A DNA stretch of 5,161 bases from UBA3871 sp041797745 (GTDB lineage Bacteria; Bacillota; Clostridia; Peptostreptococcales; Anaerovoracaceae): positions 1-5,161 of the forward strand of contig JBHBZU010000056.1 in the NCBI GenBank assembly GCA_041797745.1, read 5' to 3'. Below the pieces are notes generated by a model that was given only the letters and a program-made list of their open reading frames with translations, made no database searches and was not told where the DNA came from. Both the position numbers and the translations under genes were made by a program. Within the stretch, counting starts at the first letter, position 1. Each line of letters begins with the position of its first letter. This document shows, in pieces, positions 1-5,161 of the stretch.

Positions 1-76
1 AAATCCCGGTGAAAAGGTAGCTGTAACAGGTCAGGATTTTGTAGAAGACGGAGCTAAAGTAAAGGTAAACGAGTAA
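1..76 (+). CDS. RND efflux periplasmic adaptor subunit (HlyD/AcrA-like), C-terminal end only
   Basis: Only the last 24 codons and the TAA stop (74-76) are present; the first complete codon begins at base 2. The peptide reads NPGEKVAVTGQDFVEDG and then AKVKVNE. The pattern 'xPGxKVxxxGQxFxxDGxKVxV' is what I know as the end of the membrane-proximal domain of membrane-fusion proteins that partner RND pumps. The adaptor would be anchored on the outer face of the cytoplasmic membrane and couple the pump to its exit route. The stop lies 23 bases before the ATG of an RND permease, the usual adaptor-pump operon order, and this supports the call more than the short peptide alone does. The rest of the gene, its start and its promoter are outside the window. 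Confidence 0.77.
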   Translation, partial: NPGEKVAVTGQDFVEDGAKVKVNE

Positions 77-99
77 CGGAATTGATTAGGGGTTAGAAT

Positions 100-3000
100 A
101 TGAATATTTCAGCTATAACTATTAAAAGACCTGTAGCCACTATCATGATTTTGCTCATGGTGTTGGTATTAGGTGTAATATCGGTAATAAAGCTGCCCAT
201 GGATCTTATGCCGAATTTTCAGCTGCCATATGCAGCTATTATGACGAGCTATGGGAACGCTTCACCGGAGGAAGTGGAATCACTTGTTACTGAAAACATT
301 GAGTCTGCGGTAGCCTCTGTAGAAAATTTAAAAGCAATGATGTCCTACAGCATGGAGGGCTCTTCCATAGTAATGGTGGAGTTTGACTACAATACGGACA
401 TGAATTTTGCTTCCCTTGCAATTAGAGATAAGGTGGCGCTCATTTCAGATTATCTGCCTGATGAATGTTCAGAGCCGATGATTATGAAGATTGATATGAG
501 TATGATTCCTGTATCTCAAATTTATATTTCCTCTAAAGATAAGACTTTAACGGAATTAAACGGCATTATCGAAGACACTGTTAAACCGAGACTTGAACGC
601 GCCGGTGGAGTGGCTTCCGTAGCTGTTTCCGGCGGAATTTCCGAAGAAATTGCCGTTAAGGTGGCGCAGGATCAGCTTGCAAGCTATGGACTTTCCATTG
701 CAACTCTCTCTCAACTGCTGGCAGCGGAAAATGTCAGTCTTCCTAACGGTGATATTAATAAAGGGGATTCAGATATTATTATCAGAACGGTTGGAGACTT
801 TAGAAGCGTAGATGACATAAAGAATCTTCCGTTGATGATTTCAGACAGAAGCGTAGTAAGACTAGGTGATATAGCCTCTGTAACACGTCAGAATGCAGAG
901 CAGAAATCAATAGCAAGAATGGACGGAAATACTGCTGTCGGTGTTATGATTTCAAAAGCCAGCGACGCAAACACCGTTAAAGTATCCCAAAATGTAAACA
1001 AGGCTCTTTTGGAGCTGGAAAAGAAATATCCGGATTTAAACTTTACAGTAGGCTATGATTCAGCCGACTATATTCAAAGATCTATAAAATCGGTGGCAAC
1101 AAATGCCCTTTTAGGTGCGCTTCTTGCCATAGTTGTAGTATTCGTATTCCTACGCAATCTGCGGGCTACCATGATTATTGCCGTATCCATTCCTGCCTCT
1201 CTTTTGGCGGCGCTGTCAGTTATGAACGCCAAAGGAATGACTTTGAATATGGTTACACTGTGCGCCCTTGCTATTTGCGTCGGTATGCTGGTAGATAATT
1301 CTATTGTAGTTCTTGAAAATATATTCAGGTGGAAACAGGAATTGGTTAATACGGAAGAAGCGGCAGTTAAAGGTTCCAAAGAAATTTTCCTTGCGGTTGT
1401 GGCTTCCACTCTTACAACGGTAATGGTATTTTTGCCTATAGCACTTTCAAAAGGCATGGCGGGTATGCTCTTTGCGGATTTCTGCTGGACCATTATCATT
1501 GCACTTTTAGCTTCTTTAGTTGTGGCTATGTGCGTCATTCCTATGATGTTTTCACAGATTATGCACGGCAGCAATAATATTACCTACATCAGATTTGGCA
1601 AACGCCGTTACAAGTATCGCTATCTTGTTAAGTTTGCAGATTTTCTGGAAAGCATAAAGGAAGAATATGGAAGAATACTTCCCCAAATATTGGCGAAGCC
1701 GAAGAAGTTTATAATTTCATCATTTTTAGTATTTTTAGCCTCAATGCTCTTAATTGTGACAGTAGGTGCGGAAATTCTGCCGGATTCCGATGAAAGCATG
1801 GTTAATATCAGCGTGGAAACGCCTTACGGTACCTCTTTAGAGGCGAAAGACAAGGTTCTTTACGAAATCGAGCAGTATTTATTGTCCGTTCCGGAAGTGA
1901 AGCATGTGGCTATGTCAACGGAAAGCCTGTCAATGCTGTCGGTGAGTCCGTCAAGCTCCGTAACTGTTACATTGTGCAGCCCGTCGAAACGTAAGGAAAG
2001 CGCAACTGAAATTGCTTCGGCTTTGGAGAAGCACTTTACCTATATTTCAGGTGCCAAGATAACGGCACAAAACAGCGAATCTATGAGCCAGTTCTTCGGC
2101 GAACACGATATCACTTTCAATTTAAAGGGAAAGGATCGTGAAAAGCTTATTGATATAGCTAGGACCATGGAAAAGGAATTGCGTCAGATGGATTGCGTGG
2201 AGACTGCAAAGCTGGATCTTCCGGAGGGCTCTCCTGAAGTAAAACTGGTAATTGACCGCAATACCGCGGCGTTTTACGGAATTACTGCTTATCAGCTGGC
2301 AACAGGTGTCTCCAATGCAGTTAAGGGAACTACCGCCACCAAGGTAGATATTGACGGTTCCCAGATTGACGTTAAAATTTCCTCCATCGGCTCCCAAGCC
2401 GATACGGTAGATAAGGTAAAGCAGGTTATAGTTACCGGAAGTACAGGAATCAGTGTGCCTGTTGGGCAGATTGCAAACTTCGTTTATGACAATGCCCCAA
2501 GCTATATTTACAGAGAAAATCAGACAAATACTGTTTCTATCAATGTAGACACTGCTAAAAGCACCATGTTCAGCGGTTCCCCTGAGGTAGTAGAGTTTAT
2601 CAATAATTATCAGCTGCCTGACGGATATTTTGTTGAAAACGGCGGTTCTTACGATCAGATGATGGATACCTTTGGAGATTTGCTGCTGGCTTTGATAGCG
2701 GCTATCGCACTGGTATTTTTGCTGTTGGCAGCGCAGTTTGAGTCCGTAATTATGGCGGCGGTGATTATGATGGCGGTTCCTTTTGCTATGACAGGCGCGT
2801 TCTTATCGCTGTTTATTACAGGAACAGCTCTGTCGCTGACCTCATTTTTAGGACTGATTATGCTGGTGGGTATCGTAGTAAACAACTCCATACTGCTGGT
2901 AGAATTTATTAATCAGTATAAGGACAGTCTGGGACTTTCCAAAGCGCTGGTTCAGGCGGGGCAGCTTAGATTGAGACCGATTTTAATGTCTGCGGTTACT

Positions 3001-3294
3001 ACTATAGTAGGTATGATACCTATCGCATTAGGACTTGGAGACGGCGGTGCCATGCTTGCACCTATGGGAGTTTCCATTATAGGAGGTCTCATAGCTTCAA
3101 CTGTGGTTACCCTATTTCTCATTCCTACAATTTATCTGATGATAGAAAACAGAAAGCTTCGCAAAGCACAGCGCCGCGCAGATAAAGAAGAACAAATCAG
3201 AGCTTTGGAAGAAGAGTGGGCTAGAGAAGACTATGCAGACGATGAAAACGAGGGCGTAGATATGGATTTAGAACCGCTGGGACTGGGTGATTAA
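100..3294 (+). CDS. RND-family efflux transporter permease (HAE1/AcrB-like inner-membrane pump)
   Basis: This complete 1064-residue protein exports drugs or other lipophilic compounds in exchange for ions across the cytoplasmic membrane, as the pump of an RND-adaptor pair. The ATG has AGGGG 7 bases upstream, and the start MNISAITIKRPVATIMI is typical of the family. It has the two-fold RND layout: TM1 near residues 12-31, a large extracytoplasmic loop to about 330, TM2-TM6 at about 336-484, TM7 at about 536-556, a second large loop to about 856, and TM8-TM12 at about 858-1013. The TM4 signature GMLVDNSIVVLEN is at 395-407, the TM10 motif GIVVNNSILLVEF at 924-936, and the TM11 motif RLRPILMS at 957-964. 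By alignment with AcrB, D399 matches Asp407, N400 replaces Asp408, N928 replaces Lys940, R957 matches Arg971 and S964 replaces Thr978. Length is normal for HAE1 pumps (about 1020-1060). A charged, probably helical tail (1017-1064) ends acidic. The substrate cannot be read from the sequence. No clear terminator follows it. Confidence 0.95.
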   Translation: MNISAITIKRPVATIMILLMVLVLGVISVIKLPMDLMPNFQLPYAAIMTSYGNASPEEVESLVTENIESAVASVENLKAMMSYSMEGSSIVMVEFDYNTDMNFASLAIRDKVALISDYLPDECSEPMIMKIDMSMIPVSQIYISSKDKTLTELNGIIEDTVKPRLERAGGVASVAVSGGISEEIAVKVAQDQLASYGLSIATLSQLLAAENVSLPNGDINKGDSDIIIRTVGDFRSVDDIKNLPLMISDRSVVRLGDIASVTRQNAEQKSIARMDGNTAVGVMISKASDANTVKVSQNVNKALLELEKKYPDLNFTVGYDSADYIQRSIKSVATNALLGALLAIVVVFVFLRNLRATMIIAVSIPASLLAALSVMNAKGMTLNMVTLCALAICVGMLVDNSIVVLENIFRWKQELVNTEEAAVKGSKEIFLAVVASTLTTVMVFLPIALSKGMAGMLFADFCWTIIIALLASLVVAMCVIPMMFSQIMHGSNNITYIRFGKRRYKYRYLVKFADFLESIKEEYGRILPQILAKPKKFIISSFLVFLASMLLIVTVGAEILPDSDESMVNISVETPYGTSLEAKDKVLYEIEQYLLSVPEVKHVAMSTESLSMLSVSPSSSVTVTLCSPSKRKESATEIASALEKHFTYISGAKITAQNSESMSQFFGEHDITFNLKGKDREKLIDIARTMEKELRQMDCVETAKLDLPEGSPEVKLVIDRNTAAFYGITAYQLATGVSNAVKGTTATKVDIDGSQIDVKISSIGSQADTVDKVKQVIVTGSTGISVPVGQIANFVYDNAPSYIYRENQTNTVSINVDTAKSTMFSGSPEVVEFINNYQLPDGYFVENGGSYDQMMDTFGDLLLALIAAIALVFLLLAAQFESVIMAAVIMMAVPFAMTGAFLSLFITGTALSLTSFLGLIMLVGIVVNNSILLVEFINQYKDSLGLSKALVQAGQLRLRPILMSAVTTIVGMIPIALGLGDGGAMLAPMGVSIIGGLIASTVVTLFLIPTIYLMIENRKLRKAQRRADKEEQIRALEEEWAREDYADDENEGVDMDLEPLGLGD

Positions 3295-3357
3295 GAGGCT
3301 GCAGGAAATTTTGTATGCAATCAAGTGCGAAATATTCAAAATTCTGTGAAAATTTAG

Positions 3358-3386
3358 TTGATAGAAGATTAGCTGCGTGATATAAT
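3358..3386 (+). promoter_or_regulatory. Sigma-A promoter of the small P-loop gene, extended -10
   Basis: The -35 box TTGATA (3358-3363) and the perfect -10 box TATAAT (3381-3386) are separated by exactly 17 bases. TG at 3378-3379 makes an extended -10 (TGATATAAT). Transcription should start near 3393, giving a leader of about 47 bases before the ATG at 3440. The promoter starts 63 bases after the stop of the RND pump gene, so the P-loop gene can be expressed independently of the efflux operon. Only one -35 base differs from consensus, so a strong, largely constitutive promoter is expected. Confidence 0.85.
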
Positions 3387-3400
3387 AAGAGCATCAAACA

Positions 3401-3416
3401 GGTGTAAACTTACATC
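3401..3416 (+). repeat. Short dyad in the leader of the P-loop gene
   Basis: The sequence GGTGTAAACTTACATC contains the arms TGTAA (3403-3407) and TTACA (3410-3414). As RNA it could form a 6-bp stem (one G-U pair) with an AACU loop. It lies just downstream of the predicted start point and 8 bases before the Shine-Dalgarno. It could be a repressor site, an mRNA 5' stabilising hairpin, or chance; the arms are short and AT-rich. Confidence 0.35.
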
Positions 3417-3439
3417 AGACATTTAAGGAGGGAACGATT

Positions 3440-3859
3440 ATGGTGCAGTTAATAATCGGCCACAAGGGTAGTGGTAAGACTAAGGAGATTTGTAATTTAG
3501 CAAACGAGAAGATATTAAACGCGCAGGGAAGTGTTGTGTTTATGAGCAAAAATGACAGGCTCAACACCGACGTGAAACATGATATCCGTTTAGTCAACAT
3601 GAATGAATACAAGCATATTACTGATAGTGATGAGTACATTGGTTTTATTTACGGTCTCCTCGCTTCAGATCATGATATAGAATTTATTTTTATTGATTCT
3701 ATTTTGAGTCATGCAGACATTTCCACAGATGACTTACCTGAATTTGTTAACAGACTTGCTGTTATCGAAAAGGAAGACGGCGTTAAGTTCGTAGTAAGTT
3801 GCAGTTGCGAAAAGGAAGAGATTGCCGGCTTGGATTTAAGCGTTAGTGAAATTCTCTGA
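3440..3859 (+). CDS. Small P-loop nucleotide-binding protein of unknown function
   Basis: This 139-residue soluble protein has no signal peptide or membrane segment. The start is fixed by a strong AAGGAGG (3425-3431) 8 bases before the ATG and by the Walker A motif GHKGSGKT at residues 7-14, which directly follows the first beta strand (VQLIIG). A Walker B-like strand, EFIFID with D86, is at 81-86. The next residue is Ser87 rather than the Glu common in hydrolysing ATPases. A third hydrophobic strand, KFVVSCSC (116-123), follows at the place of a sensor strand. I recall similar short clostridial proteins, often labelled only 'ATP-binding protein' or wrongly 'twitching motility protein PilT'; it is far too short to be PilT and lacks PilT's Asp and His boxes. 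The spacing resembles a stripped-down kinase or thymidine-kinase-like core, but no function can be assigned. Its own promoter and terminator make it monocistronic. Confidence 0.88.
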   Translation: MVQLIIGHKGSGKTKEICNLANEKILNAQGSVVFMSKNDRLNTDVKHDIRLVNMNEYKHITDSDEYIGFIYGLLASDHDIEFIFIDSILSHADISTDDLPEFVNRLAVIEKEDGVKFVVSCSCEKEEIAGLDLSVSEIL

Positions 3860-3876
3860 TAAAATGATTGATTTAG

Positions 3877-3904
3877 AGCTGAGGTTTTAACCTCAGCTTT
3901 TTTT
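3877..3904 (+). terminator. Intrinsic (rho-independent) terminator of the P-loop gene
   Basis: The arms AGCTGAGGTT (3877-3886) and AACCTCAGCT (3889-3898) are perfectly complementary. In RNA they make a 9-bp stem with a UUUA loop, followed by seven T residues (3898-3904). It begins 17 bases after the TGA at 3857-3859. The T-tract is on the plus strand only, so it should act in one direction and insulate the downstream lipoprotein gene from readthrough. Confidence 0.93.
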
Positions 3905-3916
3905 CAATGTGTACAT
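3901..3916 (+). repeat. Upstream copy of 16-bp operator-like element
   Basis: The sequence TTTTCAATGTGTACAT matches the element at 3973-3988 in 15 of 16 bases. Its right part, ATGTGTACAT (3907-3916), is a near-palindrome with arms ATGT and ACAT. Its first four bases are also the end of the preceding terminator's T-tract. It lies 72 bp upstream of the promoter-overlapping copy. I infer a binding site for a dimeric regulator; the regulator is not identifiable here. Confidence 0.55.
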
Positions 3917-3926
3917 TTATCCAGGC

Positions 3927-3969
3927 AAAACCGTTGAAAACCGTTGAAATAACTTGAAAACATAAAAAA
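3927..3969 (+). repeat. 10-bp tandem repeat with helically phased A-tracts (curved DNA/UP-like element)
   Basis: AAAACCGTTG occurs twice in tandem (3927-3936 and 3937-3946). A degenerate third unit, AAATAACTTG (3947-3956), and a partial fourth, AAAAC (3957-3961), follow. A-runs therefore fall at 3927-3930, 3937-3940, 3947-3949, 3957-3960 and 3964-3969, with steps of 8 to 10.5 bp, about one helical turn. Phased A-tracts are known to bend DNA and, next to a -35 box, to help RNA polymerase alpha subunits bind. The array ends 3 bases before the predicted -35 of the lipoprotein gene, so a role in activating that promoter is likely but inferred. Confidence 0.6.
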
Positions 3970-3972
3970 TCC

Positions 3973-3988
3973 TTTTCAATGTGCACAT
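3973..3988 (+). promoter_or_regulatory. Promoter-proximal copy of the 16-bp element; candidate operator
   Basis: The sequence TTTTCAATGTGCACAT repeats 3901-3916 with one change (C for T at 3984). This copy contains a perfect 10-bp palindrome, ATGTGCACAT (3979-3988). Its left six bases are the -35 box and its palindrome fills the promoter spacer, the classic place for a repressor to exclude RNA polymerase. Repetition of the -35 region at 3901, where no promoter is visible, argues that the element is conserved as a protein-binding site rather than as promoter sequence. Confidence 0.55.
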
Positions 3989-4001
3989 GCTAGTGTATAA
4001 T
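3973..4001 (+). promoter_or_regulatory. Promoter of the BMP lipoprotein gene
   Basis: The perfect -10 box TATAAT (3996-4001) is preceded, 17 bases upstream, by a weak -35, TTTTCA (3973-3978, 4 of 6 consensus bases). Start of transcription is expected near 4008, leaving a leader of about 43 bases, too short for a purine riboswitch. A weak -35 with phased A-tracts immediately upstream and a palindrome in the spacer suggests a promoter that depends on upstream contacts and can be blocked by a repressor. Confidence 0.75.
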
Positions 4002-4007
4002 GTATAC
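3995..4007 (+). repeat. Inverted repeat over the -10 box
   Basis: GTATA (3995-3999) and TATAC (4003-4007) are perfect inverted arms around ATG, and they cover the -10 box to the predicted start point. Part of the symmetry follows from the TATAAT box itself, so it could be incidental. It could also be a second regulator half-site pair or help open-complex formation. Confidence 0.35.
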
Positions 4008-4010
4008 GAA

Positions 4011-4028
4011 TACTAAACTCTATTAGTA
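4011..4028 (+). repeat. Leader hairpin of the BMP lipoprotein mRNA
   Basis: TACTAA (4011-4016) and TTAGTA (4023-4028) are perfectly complementary around the loop ACTCTA. With a start near 4008 this would be an AT-rich stem at the very 5' end of the message, 7 bases before the Shine-Dalgarno AGGAGG (4036-4041). Such 5' stems can stabilise abundant mRNAs. The stem is only 6 bp with four A-U pairs, so it is weak. Confidence 0.35.
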
Positions 4029-4050
4029 AACTTTTAGGAGGACTAAACAA

Positions 4051-5161
4051 ATGAAAAAGGTATTAGCAGTTTTACTTTGTCTTTTAATGGTGTTCAGCTT
4101 TGCTGCATGTAACGGCGATTCTGGCAAGCCGATAGACAACAACTCTCAAGCAGTATCTTACGATGACATTCCGGACAACTGCGAATCCGCAGACGGTACT
4201 TATGTTATCGCAATGGTAACAGACGTTGGTCAGTTAAAGGACGGTTCTTTCAACCAGTTCACTTGGAACGGTTGCAAGAAGTATGCTTATGACAACGAAC
4301 TCACTTACAAGTATTATCAGCCTGCAAACGGTTCTAACGCAACAGATGACGATAGAATCAAGGCTATGACAGATGCTTGCGAAGCAGGTGCAAAAGTTAT
4401 CGTAACCCCAGGTTTCTTACAGGAAAATGCACTTAAGGAAGTAGTTCCTAAGTATCCTGATGTTCAGTTCGTTTTCATTGACGGATGGGATATGGGATTT
4501 AAAAACCTTGTAGGCGTTTCCTATCAGGAAGAACAGGCAGGCTATTTTGCAGGTTATGCTGCAGTAATGGAAGGCTTCACTAAGCTCGGATTCTCCGGCG
4601 GTGGTGGCGGTTCCAATCCTGCTTGCGTTAGATACGGTTATGGCTATGCTCAGGGTGCTGACGCGGCTGCGGCTGAATTAGGTAAGACTGTAGAAATGAG
4701 ATATTCTTGGGAATACGGTTCCAGCTTCTCCGCATCTCCTGATCTTCAGGCTATGCTTTCCGGTTGGTACAATCAGGGTACAGAAGTTGTATTTATGTGC
4801 GGAGGCACTATGTTCCAGTCAGGCGCTGCTGCTGCTGAAGCTGCAGAGGGCAAGATTATCGGCGTTGACGTTGACCAGTCCAATCAGTCTGACACAGTTG
4901 TTACATCCGCTATGAAAGGTCTTGATGTTTCTGTAATTCAGGCTCTTACTAAGTTCTTTGACGGCGGTATCTATGGTAGCCAGTTAGTATTAGGAGCAGC
5001 TGATGATGCAGTAGGTATCCCTACAGAAACATGGTCACTTGAAAACTGGACTGTTGAAGAATACCAGGCATTATTTGAAAAGGTTAAGTCTGGCGAAATC
5101 AAGATTGACGCAACAACAGTTGCTGATCCAAGCACAGCTGGTTTAGAAAACATTAAGTTCG
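4051..5161 (+). CDS. BMP/PnrA-family ABC transporter substrate-binding lipoprotein (probable nucleoside binding), 3' end cut by window
   Basis: 370 codons are open to the window end with no stop. The family is usually about 340-390 residues, so only a few codons are probably missing. The ATG has AGGAGG 9 bases upstream. A lipoprotein signal peptide (KK, a hydrophobic core at 4-17, then FAAC with Cys20 as the lipid site) is followed by a short polar linker. Family motifs appear in order: VTDVGQLKDGSFNQ at 56-69, VFIDG at 141-145, VGVSYQEEQAGYFAGYAA at 154-171, RYGYGYAQGADAAAAELG at 194-211, GVDVDQS at 271-277 and a TSAMKG segment at 285-290. In PnrA-type proteins equivalent Asp, Phe, Asp and Lys positions contact purine nucleosides; D58, F67, D272 or D274, and K289 are candidates here, which is inference. 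It would capture solute outside the membrane and deliver it to an ABC ATPase and two permeases, expected downstream but not seen. Codon choice (many AAC, GGT, GAC) suggests high expression. Confidence 0.93.
   Translation, partial: MKKVLAVLLCLLMVFSFAACNGDSGKPIDNNSQAVSYDDIPDNCESADGTYVIAMVTDVGQLKDGSFNQFTWNGCKKYAYDNELTYKYYQPANGSNATDDDRIKAMTDACEAGAKVIVTPGFLQENALKEVVPKYPDVQFVFIDGWDMGFKNLVGVSYQEEQAGYFAGYAAVMEGFTKLGFSGGGGGSNPACVRYGYGYAQGADAAAAELGKTVEMRYSWEYGSSFSASPDLQAMLSGWYNQGTEVVFMCGGTMFQSGAAAAEAAEGKIIGVDVDQSNQSDTVVTSAMKGLDVSVIQALTKFFDGGIYGSQLVLGAADDAVGIPTETWSLENWTVEEYQALFEKVKSGEIKIDATTVADPSTAGLENIKF

Noticed and set aside
1074..1574. Long minus-strand open frame (166 codons) opposite the RND pump gene
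   Set aside because: It lies wholly inside the strongly supported RND gene, has no recognisable family motif, and is explained by codon bias of the sense gene. The shorter minus-strand frames at 2122-2397, 2655-2891, 3415-3639 and 4971-5153 are rejected for the same reason.
3302..3346. Imperfect inverted repeat after the RND gene (CAG-AATTTTG against CAAAATTCTG, 2-base bulge, 23-base loop)
   Set aside because: The stem is AT-rich and bulged, the loop is long, and no T-tract follows. It is not a convincing terminator, so the end of the efflux transcript is left open.
3440..3859. Annotation as twitching motility protein PilT
   Set aside because: The protein has a P-loop but is only 139 residues, far shorter than PilT, and lacks its N-terminal domain and its Asp and His box motifs. 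No pilus genes are nearby.
3935..3950. Possible CcpA cre site around TGAAAACCGTTGAA
   Set aside because: It resembles TGAAARCGNTTNCA only if one base is removed. The central CG and the closing CA do not match in register, and the sequence is better explained by the 10-bp tandem repeat.
3925..3961. CRISPR-like or mobile-element terminal repeats
   Set aside because: The repeat unit is 10 bp in direct tandem without spacers, and no transposase, integrase or Cas gene is present. A promoter-associated A-tract array explains it better.
4008..4050. Purine riboswitch or other leader RNA ahead of the nucleoside-binding lipoprotein
   Set aside because: The expected leader is only about 43 bases and contains one weak 6-bp stem, too short for a known aptamer plus expression platform.

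Overview
The window looks like a piece of a Firmicutes (probably Clostridia) chromosome. The pointers are moderate-to-low GC, strong AGGAGG-type ribosome binding sites, near-consensus sigma-A promoters, a lipoprotein of the BMP substrate-binding family, and a small P-loop protein of a type I recall from clostridial genomes. This assignment is from general features only, and no species can be named. All genes are on the plus strand and tightly packed; no gap exceeds 300 bases.

Left part (1-3294): the last 24 codons of an RND-type periplasmic adaptor (HlyD/AcrA-like) are followed, 23 bases later, by a complete 1064-residue RND efflux permease (HAE1/AcrB-like). The two form an operon encoding a multidrug or lipophile export pump. 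No outer-membrane channel gene is visible. The ion-translocation residues of the permease differ from the AcrB pattern: Asp-Asn replaces Asp-Asp in TM4, and Asn-Asn replaces Lys-Asn in TM10.

Middle part (3295-3904): a near-consensus promoter with an extended -10, a leader with a small dyad, and a 139-codon gene for a minimal P-loop nucleotide-binding protein of unknown function. A clear intrinsic terminator follows, so this is a self-contained single-gene transcription unit.

Right part (3905-5161): a short but structured control region precedes a BMP/PnrA-family lipoprotein, the solute-binding component of a probable nucleoside ABC importer, which runs off the window end close to its expected C-terminus. 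The control region holds two copies of a 16-bp element, TTTTCAATGTGYACAT. One sits at the terminator T-tract and one covers the promoter from the -35 into the spacer. Between them lie a 10-bp tandem repeat and A-tracts spaced about one helical turn apart, which suggests intrinsic DNA bending. Further inverted repeats lie over the -10 box and in the leader. This region is the most interesting non-coding part of the window. I see no mobile element, CRISPR array, RNA gene or clear new multi-gene system.
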